Positions 7,405 to 16,967 of a DNA stretch of 64,000 nt are shown piece after piece. The DNA is from CAVQAH01 sp963784195 (GTDB taxonomy: Bacteria > Acidobacteriota > Vicinamibacteria > Vicinamibacterales > 2-12-FULL-66-21), in contig CAWARA010000023.1 in assembly GCA_963784195.1 (NCBI GenBank), forward strand, positions 48,461 through 112,460. The letters are read 5' to 3'. The first letter of the stretch is position 1, and each line of letters opens with the position of its first letter. The position numbers and the translations under genes are program-made. The notes beneath the pieces were generated by a model, which made no database searches, was not told the DNA's origin, and saw only the letters and a list, made by a program, of their open reading frames with translations.

Positions 7405-9191
7405 CGCGTGACTTCCTGCTGCTCCTTTCCGAACAGCTGAAGCGCATACAGCTTGGCGTACACGCCATCCGGACGGGCCAGCAGCTCGTCGTGCCGGCCG
7501 ATCTCGGCGACGCGTCCCGCCTCGAACGCGATGATCTTGTCAGCACGCCTGACTGTCGACAGCCGGTGCGCGATGACAAACGACGTCCGGTTCCGCATCA
7601 GGTTGGCGAGCGCCTCCTGCACCAGTCGCTCGGACTCGGCGTCGAGCGAGGACGTGGCTTCGTCCAGGATCAAGATGGGCGAGTTCTTGAGCAGCGCTCG
7701 CGCGATCGCCAGGCGCTGCCGCTGCCCGCCCGACAGCAACTGACCTCGCTCGCCGATCCTCGTCTCGTAGGTTTCCGGCAACTCCGCGATGAACTCGTGC
7801 GCATGAGCAGCGAGGGCAGCCGCTTCGATCTCCGCCTGCGAGGCGCCCGGCGACCCGTAGGCGATGTTGGCGCCGATGGTGTCGTCGAAGAGCACCGTTT
7901 CCTGCGTGACGATGCCGATGTTCGCACGCAGCGATCGCAGGGTTACGTCACGGATGTCGATGCCGTCGATCAGGACCGCCCCGGACGTCACGTCGTAGAA
8001 CCTCGGCAGCAGGTTCACCAGCGTTGTCTTTCCCGCACCGCTCAACCCGACGATTGCGATCATCTGACCGGCTGCGACCGGAAAGGACACATCGCGCAGC
8101 ACGTATTTGCCGGAGCCTACGTTTTTTGAATTATCCTCGTAGGCAAAGCTGACGTCCCGGTACTCGATCGACTGCCGGAGTGGCGGCAGCGTGGTCGCGC
8201 CCGGCCGTTCGGCGACTTCCGAATCCGTGTCGAGCACCTCGAAAATCCTCTCCGACGCGGCGATCGCCTGCTGCAGATTCGTGTTCACGCGGCTCAGGCG
8301 CTTGATCGGCGCGTAAATCAGGAACGCGACCACGACGAACGCCATGAAGTCGCCCTGCGTGATGCGGCCGGCCGCGATGTTGTGGCTGCCGTACCAGATC
8401 AGGCCAACGACCGCCACGCCGCCAAGAAACTCCATCAGCGGCGGGAGCACCGCCACCGTGCTCGTCACCTTCAGGTTCGTCCGATACAAACGCTCGGCGG
8501 CGCGGCGGAACCGGCCTCCCTCGTGTCCCTCGGCGCCGAACGCCTTCACGATGCGGTGACCGGTGAACGCTTCAGCCGTCACGTGCGACAGGTGCTCCAG
8601 CTGCTCCTGGCTACGCCGTGACGTCCGGCGGATCCGCTGGCCGAGCCGCACGAGCGGGTACACGACGACCGGCGTTCCGGTGACGACGACGAGCGCGAGG
8701 CGATAGTCCAGATAGAACAATGCGACGGTGTAGCCAAGGAGCGCGAGACCCTCGCGAATCAGATCCCCGACTGTCTCCGACACGGCGTTCTGCACCTGGT
8801 TGACGTCGTTGGTCATGTGCGACATCAACTGGCCGCTCGTCCGCCGCCCGAAGAACCCCGCCGATTGCTTGAGGATGTGGCCGAAGAGCTCGTTCCGCAG
8901 GTCGCGCACCACGCGCTGCCCGATGTCGGTCATCAGATACGCGGAGAAGTACGCGCCGAGACCCTTGAAGAGATAAACGACGAGGACGGCGATTCCCCAC
9001 GTCTTGAGATCGATCGGGAATCCCCAGAAGAACGCATCCACTCGCTGAGGAAGAATCTTGTCGGTCAGCGGCTTGATGAGCAGGGCGAGCGTGGCAGAGG
9101 CGACCGCGTACACCATCATGGCCAGGAGTGCGGCCATGAAGCGCCCGCGATAGGGGCGCGCATACCCGAGCAGTCGATGGAATGCGGTCAC
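7401..9191 (-). CDS. ABC exporter, MsbA-like fused permease/ATPase
   Basis: 596 residues from GTG at 9191. The N-terminal half has about six membrane helices of a type IV exporter. The C-terminal ATPase has Walker A GLSGAGKTT, signature LSGGQRQRLAIARALL, Walker B ILILDEATSSLD and an H-loop IAHRLST. I chose the GTG because it overlaps the stop of the upstream glycosyltransferase (GTGA) and the protein then begins directly with TAFHRLLGYARPYRG; the longer ORF would add 18 Arg-rich residues running into that gene. Homologues flip lipid A, lipid-linked oligosaccharides or drugs. The setting among glycosyltransferases suggests a glycolipid substrate, but this is inference. Confidence 0.9.
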   Translation of the reverse strand: MTAFHRLLGYARPYRGRFMAALLAMMVYAVASATLALLIKPLTDKILPQRVDAFFWGFPIDLKTWGIAVLVVYLFKGLGAYFSAYLMTDIGQRVVRDLRNELFGHILKQSAGFFGRRTSGQLMSHMTNDVNQVQNAVSETVGDLIREGLALLGYTVALFYLDYRLALVVVTGTPVVVYPLVRLGQRIRRTSRRSQEQLEHLSHVTAEAFTGHRIVKAFGAEGHEGGRFRRAAERLYRTNLKVTSTVAVLPPLMEFLGGVAVVGLIWYGSHNIAAGRITQGDFMAFVVVAFLIYAPIKRLSRVNTNLQQAIAASERIFEVLDTDSEVAERPGATTLPPLRQSIEYRDVSFAYEDNSKNVGSGKYVLRDVSFPVAAGQMIAIVGLSGAGKTTLVNLLPRFYDVTSGAVLIDGIDIRDVTLRSLRANIGIVTQETVLFDDTIGANIAYGSPGASQAEIEAAALAAHAHEFIAELPETYETRIGERGQLLSGGQRQRLAIARALLKNSPILILDEATSSLDAESERLVQEALANLMRNRTSFVIAHRLSTVRRADKIIAFEAGRVAEIGRHDELLARPDGVYAKLYALQLFGKEQQEVTR

Positions 9192-9898
9192 TCTGTAAAT
9201 CGGTACTTCACGAGCACCCAGAGCGCGACGACGCCGTCGCGCCACGTGATTTTTTTCCCTTCCTCGTATCCGCGTCCGTCGTAGGTGATCGGAACCTCGT
9301 AGACGCGGTAGTGCCGTTTGAAGATCTTCGCGGTCAGCTCCGGTTCGATCCCGAAGCCGTCCGACTCCAGGGTCATCGAGCGGACAACCTCCGTTCGCAT
9401 GACCTTATAGCAAGTCTCCATGTCCGTCAGCATCGTGTTGTAGAGCACGTTGGTGATGAGCGTGAGGAGACGGTTGCCCGCGTAGTGCGTGAAGAGGAAT
9501 ACACGATGGCGGCCCAGGAAGCGCGAGCCGTAGACGACGTCGGCCCGGCCTTCGCAGATGAGCTGGATCAGCTCCGGGAACTCTTCCGGCGAGTATTCGA
9601 GATCGGCGTCCTGAATGACGACGATATCGCCGGTGACCTCCTGGAACCCTCGCCGGAGCGCGTTGCCTTTCCCGGCGTTCTTCGGCTGAAAGATCAGCTT
9701 GAATGGCCGCTCGGCCGCCAGACGCGTCAGGATCTCGCGCGTCCCGTCCTTCGACCCATCGTCGACGACGATGAGCTCCGTCCGGATCGGGACCGCGAAA
9801 ACGCGGTTGATGATCTCCTCGATCGTCGCCCGTTCGTTGTAGACGGGCATGACGACGGACAGCAGCGGATCGGTGAGCTGCCCCTTGAGTCGCGACAT
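9188..9898 (-). CDS. Family 2 glycosyltransferase, dolichyl/polyprenyl-phosphate mannosyltransferase-like
   Basis: 236 residues. Motifs are SVVMPVYNER at the N-terminus, VVDDGSKDGT for nucleotide binding, NAGKGNALRRGF, and QDADLEYSP supplying the metal-binding DxD. Such enzymes move a sugar from a nucleotide donor to a polyprenyl phosphate or sugar acceptor at the cytoplasmic face. No C-terminal membrane helices are evident, as in DPM1-type proteins. The ATG at 9898 overlaps the galE stop (TAATG); an upstream in-frame start at 9946 would lie inside galE and is less likely. Donor and acceptor are unknown. Confidence 0.88.
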   Translation of the reverse strand: MSRLKGQLTDPLLSVVMPVYNERATIEEIINRVFAVPIRTELIVVDDGSKDGTREILTRLAAERPFKLIFQPKNAGKGNALRRGFQEVTGDIVVIQDADLEYSPEEFPELIQLICEGRADVVYGSRFLGRHRVFLFTHYAGNRLLTLITNVLYNTMLTDMETCYKVMRTEVVRSMTLESDGFGIEPELTAKIFKRHYRVYEVPITYDGRGYEEGKKITWRDGVVALWVLVKYRFTE

Positions 9899-10895
9899 TA
9901 GGCGCCAGCTCCTCGCGCGTAGCCGTTCGGGTGCGACGAGCGCCACCGGTAGGCCGTCTCGACGATCACGTGAAGATCTTCGAACCTCGGCTGCCAGCCG
10001 AGGTCACGCTTGATCCGATCGCTCGACGCAAAGAGGATCGCGGGATCGCCCTCCCGCCTCGGCGCGGCTTCCCATGGCACCTTTTGTCCAGTGACGTGCG
10101 CGACCGCGTCGACGACGTCACGAACGGATGTCGGACGTCCGTTGCCGAGGTTGTAGACGGTCGACCGCGCGCCGGACCTGATCGAATCGAGGGCCAGAAC
10201 GTGAGCGGACGCGAGATCGGTCACGTGAACGTAGTCGCGCAGGCAGGTGCCGTCGGGCGTCGCGTAGTCGTCGCCGAAAATCTGAAACCGTCCCCGCCCG
10301 AGAGCAGAATCGATGGCGCGAGGAATCACGTGAATCTCGGGCGCGTGGTCCTCCCCCAGTTCGCCTTCCGGATCGGCTCCGGCGGCGTTGAAATATCGAA
10401 GGGCCACCGAGCGGAGACCATACGCGTGATCGTAATGCGGCAGCGCCCGCTCGATCGCCAGCTTCGTCTCGCCGTACGCATTGATGGGACGCGTCGGGTG
10501 GAGCTCGGTAATCGGCGTCTGCTCGGGGTTGCCGAACACCGCGGCGGTGGACGAGACGACGAAGTGATGAACTCCCGCGTCGACCATTGCCTGCAGGACT
10601 GCCAGCGTCCCGACCACGTTGTTGTGGTAATAGCCGGCCGGGTTGCCGACCGACTCGTTGACCGACAGCCACGCCGCAAAGTGCATCACCGCGTCGAGCT
10701 TGTGGGTGACGAGGGCCTCCTTCACGGCTTTCGTGTCGTGGATGTCGCCTTCCACGACAGCCGTCGCTCGCGTAACGGCCTCACGATGGCCGGCAACGAA
10801 GTTGTCGAAAACGACGACGCGCTCGCCGCGTGCGAGGAGCGCCTTGACGGCGTGACTCCCGATGTAGCCGGCTCCGCCTGTGACGAGTACGCCGC

Positions 10896-10899
<4 letters not shown>
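9898..10899 (-). CDS. galE: UDP-glucose 4-epimerase
   Basis: 333 residues of an extended short-chain dehydrogenase. The NAD-binding TGGAGYIGSH is at the N-terminus. The catalytic tyrosine and lysine are in YGETK, and the substrate-binding region has LRYFNAAGADPEGELGEDH. It interconverts UDP-glucose and UDP-galactose in the cytoplasm, feeding the neighbouring glycosyltransferases. Its start overlaps the ugd stop by four bases (ATGA). Length matches the family. An epimerase acting on another UDP-sugar cannot be ruled out. Confidence 0.92.
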
Positions 10900-12194
<1,295 letters not shown>

Positions 12195-12226
12195 GTGCGA
12201 GGCTCCTCAGCGGAAACAAACCCCTA

Positions 12227-12255
12227 AAACTAACACAGCAGCAAAAAGCTGTCAA
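12227..12255 (-). promoter_or_regulatory. Sigma70-type promoter for the ugd operon
   Basis: On the minus strand TTGACA (12255-12250) is followed after 17 bases by TAGTTT (12232-12227), about 33 bases before the ugd start. The -35 box is a perfect consensus. This AT-rich divergent region is the most promoter-like stretch in the window. Confidence 0.65.
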
Positions 12256-12326
12256 TCTATTGACTCAAAAGGGTTTGCCTGAGCTTTGTCTCGGTTCGGC
12301 AACGGGCCGTGCTACGATGAGCGCGC

Positions 12327-13463
12327 GTGCGCGTCCTGATCGACTATCGACCCGCGCTTCGTCAACGAACAGGCGTGGGTGAGTACGCGCATCAGCTCGC
12401 GGCGGCTGTGACCCCCGTTCTGGCGGAGGCTGGCGGCTCGGTCACCCTGTTCTCCAGCTCGTGGAAGGACCGCCTGGCAGCGGGAGTGGTGCCCGGAGCC
12501 CGTCAAGTGGATGTGCGGGTCCCGGTGAGCCTGCTCAATCGGGCGTGGCACCAGTGGGAGTGGCCGCCAATCGAGTCGCTGGCCGGCCGCACCGACGTCG
12601 CACACTCGATGCACCCCCTCCTGATCCCCGCCAGGGACGCCGCGCAGGTCGTCACCGTCCACGACCTCTACTTCCTCGACCGGCCCGAGAGCACCACCGC
12701 CGAAATCAGAAGGGACTACCCGTCTCTGACCCCCTTGCACGCGCGGCGCGCTGACGCCGTGATCGTCGTCTCGAACTACACCGCACGCGAGGTTCACGCG
12801 AGATTGAATGTCGAGCCGGGCCGCATCACCGTGTGTCCGCCCGGCGCACCCGATTGGAAAGGGCGGGATCTGTCGCCGATCGACGCCTCGCGGCGAGGTC
12901 CAATCGTGTTCGTTGGCACGATCGAACCCCGCAAGAATGTGGGAGCACTCCTGGCTGGCTATCGAAAACTGCTCGCGCTCATGCCGGATGCTCCGCAGCT
13001 GGTTTTGGCGGGCGGGGTTTCGCCGGAGTCCACCGCGCTGCTCGCCGAGCTCGCCGAGCCGCCATTGGCTGGCCGCGCGCGGCATCTTGGGTATGTGACC
13101 GATTCCGAGCGGCAGGAGCTGTATCGCTCCGGGTCCGTCCTCGTCCTGCCGTCCCTGAACGAAGGGTTCGGGCTACCCGTTCTCGAGGCGATGGCCGTGG
13201 GCCTGCCGGTTGTCGCCGCAAACCGGGGCGCGCTTCCCGAGTTGCTGGATGGCGCGGGCACCCTGATCGAACCAGACGACACCGACGGCCTGGCGCGCGC
13301 CATTCACGCGCTCTTGACCGATCCCGCACGCGCGCAGGCATCTGCGGATCGGGGGCTGCTGCGCGCTCGCGAATATACCTGGCGTGCGACCGCCCGACGC
13401 GTGGTCGACGCGTATGCGGCGGCGATCGAGCGCCGGGCCGCCCGGAAGCCCCGGAAACAATGA
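12327..13463 (+). CDS. Family 4 (GT-B) glycosyltransferase
   Basis: 378 residues. The C-terminal GT-B domain has FVGTIEPRKN, LVLPSLNEGFGLPVLEAMAVG with the EGFGLP/E acceptor-donor motif, and LPELLDGAG. It is predicted to extend a lipid-linked oligosaccharide using a nucleotide sugar at the cytoplasmic membrane. Start is GTG at 12327; the -10-like TACGAT at 12313-12318 lies only eight bases upstream and no Shine-Dalgarno is visible. It opens the plus-strand glycan cluster and its stop overlaps the next start (ATGA). Sugar specificity is unknown. Confidence 0.9.
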   Translation: MRVLIDYRPALRQRTGVGEYAHQLAAAVTPVLAEAGGSVTLFSSSWKDRLAAGVVPGARQVDVRVPVSLLNRAWHQWEWPPIESLAGRTDVAHSMHPLLIPARDAAQVVTVHDLYFLDRPESTTAEIRRDYPSLTPLHARRADAVIVVSNYTAREVHARLNVEPGRITVCPPGAPDWKGRDLSPIDASRRGPIVFVGTIEPRKNVGALLAGYRKLLALMPDAPQLVLAGGVSPESTALLAELAEPPLAGRARHLGYVTDSERQELYRSGSVLVLPSLNEGFGLPVLEAMAVGLPVVAANRGALPELLDGAGTLIEPDDTDGLARAIHALLTDPARAQASADRGLLRAREYTWRATARRVVDAYAAAIERRAARKPRKQ

Positions 13464-14641
13464 CGCCCGCCTTCGCCAAGGCTTCCGCCTCCGCCGAGGC
13501 TTCCGCCTCCGCCAAGGCTCCGGCGGACAAGCCGGCGGACAAGCCGGCGGGCAGGCCACTGCGCATTGGCGTGGATGCCCGCGAGCTGCTCGGGGATGCA
13601 ACCGGCGTGGGGCGCTACCTCGGCGAGCTGCTTCGGCGCTGGGCCAGCCGGCCCGACGCGAGCGCCCGGCGGTTCCTGCTCTACGCGCCCGAGCCGTTGC
13701 CCCTCGCCTTGCCCCCGGGTGCGACCGAGCTCCGAATCACCGGCCGGGGCCGCGGCACCTGGTGGGAACAGACCTACCTGCGGTCTGCGATTCACGGCGA
13801 TCGGCCCGACGTGTTCTTCGCGCCCGCGTACACGGCGCCCCTCGGTACGGAGGTGCCGCTCGCGGTCACCATTCACGACATCTCGTTTGTCGCGCACCCT
13901 GAGTGGTTCCGCGCCGGCGAGGGTGCCCGGCGACGCTGGCTCACGCGTCGCGCGGCGCACAAGGCGTCGATCATCTTCACCGACTCCGAGTTTTCGAGGC
14001 GCGAGATCGAGTCGTACCTGCGCGTCGACCCGTCGCGCCTGCGCGTCATTCCTCCGGGCGTGACGCCTCGCGCCTCCCCGGCGGCGAACAACGAGCGCGA
14101 TCCGCTCGTGCTTTACGTCGGGTCTATCTTCAACCGCCGGCGCATTCCAGATTTGATTGCCGCCTTCGCTCAGGCGACGCGCGATATGCCGCAGGCGCGT
14201 TTGGCGATCGTTGGCGACGATCGGACCTGGCCAAAACAGGATCTTCCGGACGCCGCCCATCAGCACGGCGTTGCGGGGCGAACCGAGTTCATGCGCTACG
14301 TGTCCGACGAGGTGCTGGCCGGCTTGTATCGGCGCGCGCGTGTGTTCGCGTTCCTGTCCGAATACGAGGGATTCGGTCTCACCCCGCTCGAAGCGCTCGC
14401 CGCCGGCGTGCCGGTCGTCCTCCTCGATACGCCGGTCGCCCGCGAGGTGTGTGGTGACGCCGCTGTCTTCGTCCGTCGCGACGACCCTGCGGCCGCGGCA
14501 GCGGCGATCCGGCGTTTCCTGACTGAGCCCGCGAGCGCGCAGCCGCTGCTCGCCCGCGCCGGTGACGTGCTGGCTCGCTACAGCTGGCAGCACGCGGCCG
14601 ATCAGACGCTCGCGGAGATCGAGAGGATCGCGCGCCGATGA
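13460..14641 (+). CDS. Family 4 (GT-B) glycosyltransferase with a repeat-derived N-terminus
   Basis: 393 residues. After about 33 low-complexity residues rich in Ala, Ser, Lys and Pro, the GT-B fold begins at RIGVDARELL. Motifs include LYVGSIFNRRR and LSEYEGFGLTPLEALAAGVPV. The start is the ATG overlapping the previous stop (ATGA). The odd N-terminus is encoded by a copy of the CTTCGCCAAGG-type repeat (13471-13556), translated in frame. A larger ORF begins upstream at 12833 but overlaps the previous gene and is a shadow. Predicted glycan chain-extension enzyme; donor unknown. Confidence 0.88.
   Translation: MTPAFAKASASAEASASAKAPADKPADKPAGRPLRIGVDARELLGDATGVGRYLGELLRRWASRPDASARRFLLYAPEPLPLALPPGATELRITGRGRGTWWEQTYLRSAIHGDRPDVFFAPAYTAPLGTEVPLAVTIHDISFVAHPEWFRAGEGARRRWLTRRAAHKASIIFTDSEFSRREIESYLRVDPSRLRVIPPGVTPRASPAANNERDPLVLYVGSIFNRRRIPDLIAAFAQATRDMPQARLAIVGDDRTWPKQDLPDAAHQHGVAGRTEFMRYVSDEVLAGLYRRARVFAFLSEYEGFGLTPLEALAAGVPVVLLDTPVAREVCGDAAVFVRRDDPAAAAAAIRRFLTEPASAQPLLARAGDVLARYSWQHAADQTLAEIERIARR
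13471..13556. repeat. CTTCGCCAAGG-type repeat in the 5' end of a glycosyltransferase (family C copy 1)
   Basis: The block alternates CTTCGCCAAGG / GCTTCCGCCTCCGCC words and ends in tandem GCGGACAAGCCG units. Inverted relatives occur at 18151-18210; shorter relatives at 34825-34875, 50334-50373 and 60856-60881. Confidence 0.75.
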
Positions 14642-15459
14642 CCCTCTCGATCGTCATCGTCAGCTACAACGCCCGCGCCGATCTCGAGAATTGTCTGGCA
14701 TCGTTGGAGGCTGCTCCGCCAGCGATCGCGCACGACGTGATCGTCGTGGACAATGCGTCGCCCGACCGGAGCGCGGACGCCGTGAAAGCCCGCTTCCCCG
14801 CCGTCAAGGTGGTGGCCCTCGATCGAAACGTCGGGTTCGCCGCCGGCAACAACGTAGGCATCAAGGCGACCAGCGGGGATCTCGTGCTGCTGCTGAACAG
14901 CGACACGATCGTTCCCGCCGGCGCGATCGACGGCCTCGTTCAGCGTCTGCTGGCCCATCCCGACGCGGCAGTCGCGGGTCCACGGTTGCTGGACGCGCAA
15001 GGCCGGACCGAGATTTCGTGGGGGCCGATGATCTCGCCTTTCGGGGAGCTTCGACAGAAAGCGATCTGGGGGCTCTACGACCGCCGCTTCGGGCCCGTGG
15101 AAGGATGGGTGTCGCGGACCGCCGCGACCGAGCGCTTCGTCGACTGGGTGAGCGGCGCGTGCCTGCTCGTTCACCGCCGGGACGCCGAAGCCGTTGGTCT
15201 CCTCGACGAGCGGTACTTTCTCTACACGGAGGACGTGGACTTCTGCGCAGCGATCCGCGCGCGCGGCCGCCGCGTCCTGTTCGCGCCATCAGTCAGCATC
15301 ACGCACCTGCGCGGGCGTTCACGTGCAACGGCACCGGCTCAGATGAACGTCGCCTATCGCCGCAGTCAGCTTGCGTTCTACGAGAAGCACCACCCTGGCT
15401 GGGCGCGAATACTGCGCGGCTATCTGCGGCTCAAGGGGGCGTTGCCACCGGGCGCGTAG
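14638..15459 (+). CDS. Family 2 glycosyltransferase, rhamnosyltransferase-like
   Basis: 273 residues. The GT-A core has SIVIVSYNARADLENCL, VVDNASPDRSAD, NVGFAAGNNVGI and LLLNSDTIV with its DxD-type metal site. Later come SGACLLVHRRDAEAVGLLDERYF and YTEDVDFCAAIRARG, features typical of WbbL-like rhamnosyltransferases. It overlaps the previous gene by four bases (ATGA). Predicted to add a deoxyhexose or similar sugar during surface-polysaccharide assembly. Rhamnose is an inference from family resemblance only. Confidence 0.87.
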   Translation: MTLSIVIVSYNARADLENCLASLEAAPPAIAHDVIVVDNASPDRSADAVKARFPAVKVVALDRNVGFAAGNNVGIKATSGDLVLLLNSDTIVPAGAIDGLVQRLLAHPDAAVAGPRLLDAQGRTEISWGPMISPFGELRQKAIWGLYDRRFGPVEGWVSRTAATERFVDWVSGACLLVHRRDAEAVGLLDERYFLYTEDVDFCAAIRARGRRVLFAPSVSITHLRGRSRATAPAQMNVAYRRSQLAFYEKHHPGWARILRGYLRLKGALPPGA

Positions 15460-15830
15460 GGGCGCTCGAGACGCGTAGTGGCGTTCGAGACTTGTCACGA
15501 AAACCTCACGCAGAGATCGCCGAGGGGCAGAGAACGCAGGGTGTTCTGGCCTCGTGAAGCCGACGAGGCGTCACCGGCAGCCTGGCGAAGCCAGGCTGGA
15601 GGAGTGTCGAGTGAGCACAAATCAGAGCGCCACATGATCGCGCGGCGTTCTGATTTGCGCTCACTCGCCACTCCTCCCGCGCCTGCGGCGCGGCCGGTGT
15701 CGCCCGACCCCAGCGTTCTCTGCCCTCTGCGATCCCTGCGTGAGCTCTTGATCTTGGTTACCGTCGACAGCGTGACAGTGAAGGATGCTCGACGAACGCT
15801 CCCCCGAAAAACCGTGTCTCCCGCCGCCTT
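15460..15830. repeat. Non-coding gap with a second large composite palindrome
   Basis: This gap of 371 bases separates two glycosyltransferase genes. Inner arms 15598-15631 and 15644-15677 match in inverted orientation at 31 of 34 bases around a 12-base loop. Outer arms 15505-15539 and 15712-15744 are also inverted and related. Further short hairpins (GCCTGGCGAAGCCAGGC; GCGCCTGCGGCGC) sit between the inner and outer arms. The build mirrors the palindrome at 755-1022 although the words differ. No ORF in it is credible. Confidence 0.78.
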
Positions 15831-16967
15831 TTGATACCATTCTTGCGGATTGTGCGGATAGCCATCGATGCCCGGAAGTGGCGTGACTACGGAATCGGCA
15901 CCTACGTTCGAAACCTGCTCCGGCACTTGGCGCGTCTCGATCAGGCGACCGACTATGTCGTGCTCTGCCACCAGCGGGATCGGAACGTCGCGGGCGAGCT
16001 GGGCGCCAATTTTCAGGCGGTCATCGATGCATCGCCCGGCTACTCGATCCGGGAGCAGGTGACGATTCCCCTCGACCTGCGGCGCGAGCGCATCAAGCTG
16101 TTCCACACACCACACTACGTGTTGCCACCGCTGACACCGTGCCGCTCGGTGGTCACGATCCACGACTGCATCCACCTCCGGTTTCCGCAGTATCTGCCGA
16201 ACCGTCTCGGCTACGCCTATGCGCGCACCTCGATGTGGGTCGCCACGCACCGCTCGAGCCGGGTCCTCACCGTCTCGGAGGCCTCGAAGCGCGACATCCT
16301 CGAGTATTTCCACATTCCCGAATCGAAGATCGACGTGATCTACAACGGGATCGACGAACGGTTCTGGTCGCCACCGGATCCGGAAGACAGCGATCGCATC
16401 CGCGAGCGCTATCAACTCGACGGTCGGTTCGTGCTCTACGCCGGCAACATCAAGCCGCACAAGAATCTCGAGCGGCTGATCGACGCGTTCCACACGCTCC
16501 GCAACAGCCAGGGGTTCGACGACGTCAAGCTGCTGATTATCGGGGACGAGATCTCGAAGTACGCGACGCTGCGCCGGGCGGTGCACAAGCACAAGCTGCA
16601 CAAGCACGTCCGGTTCTTCGGCTTCGTCTCGAATCAGACGCTGGCGGTCCTCTACCGCCTCGCGGCGGTGTTCGTCTTCCCGTCTCTCTACGAGGGCTTC
16701 GGCCTGCCGCCGCTCGAGGCCATGGCCAGCGGGACGCCCGTGATCACCTCGAACGTCTCCTCGCTCCCGGAGGTCGTCGGCGACGCGGCCTTGCTCATCG
16801 ACCCGTATCAACCCGACGCTATTGCATCGGCGATGGAGCGCGTGCTGAACGATGCGGGTCTCAGAGATGATCTTCGGGCGAGAGGGTTGCGGCGTGCCCG
16901 TGAGTTCTCCTGGGATCACACGGCGCGGCGCGTGCGCGCGATTTACGACGAGGTGCTCGCAGGTTGA
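15831..16967 (+). CDS. Family 4 (GT-B) glycosyltransferase, mannosyltransferase-like
   Basis: 378 residues. It has the N-terminal IDARKWRDYGIGTYVRNLL motif of exopolysaccharide glycosyltransferases that resemble MtfB and WbpX. C-terminal motifs are LYAGNIKPHKNLERL, FVFPSLYEGFGLPPLEAMASGTPV and SSLPEVVGDAA. Start is TTG at 15831; GTG at 15852 (giving VRIAIDARK) is an equally good choice and no Shine-Dalgarno decides it. It follows the palindrome, so it may start a second transcription unit. The stop overlaps the next start (TTGA). Confidence 0.88.
   Translation: MIPFLRIVRIAIDARKWRDYGIGTYVRNLLRHLARLDQATDYVVLCHQRDRNVAGELGANFQAVIDASPGYSIREQVTIPLDLRRERIKLFHTPHYVLPPLTPCRSVVTIHDCIHLRFPQYLPNRLGYAYARTSMWVATHRSSRVLTVSEASKRDILEYFHIPESKIDVIYNGIDERFWSPPDPEDSDRIRERYQLDGRFVLYAGNIKPHKNLERLIDAFHTLRNSQGFDDVKLLIIGDEISKYATLRRAVHKHKLHKHVRFFGFVSNQTLAVLYRLAAVFVFPSLYEGFGLPPLEAMASGTPVITSNVSSLPEVVGDAALLIDPYQPDAIASAMERVLNDAGLRDDLRARGLRRAREFSWDHTARRVRAIYDEVLAG

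Noticed and set aside
12833..14641. 602-residue ORF covering two glycosyltransferase genes
   Set aside because: Its first 209 codons are the shadow frame of the upstream glycosyltransferase; the real gene starts at 13460 with an ATGA overlap.
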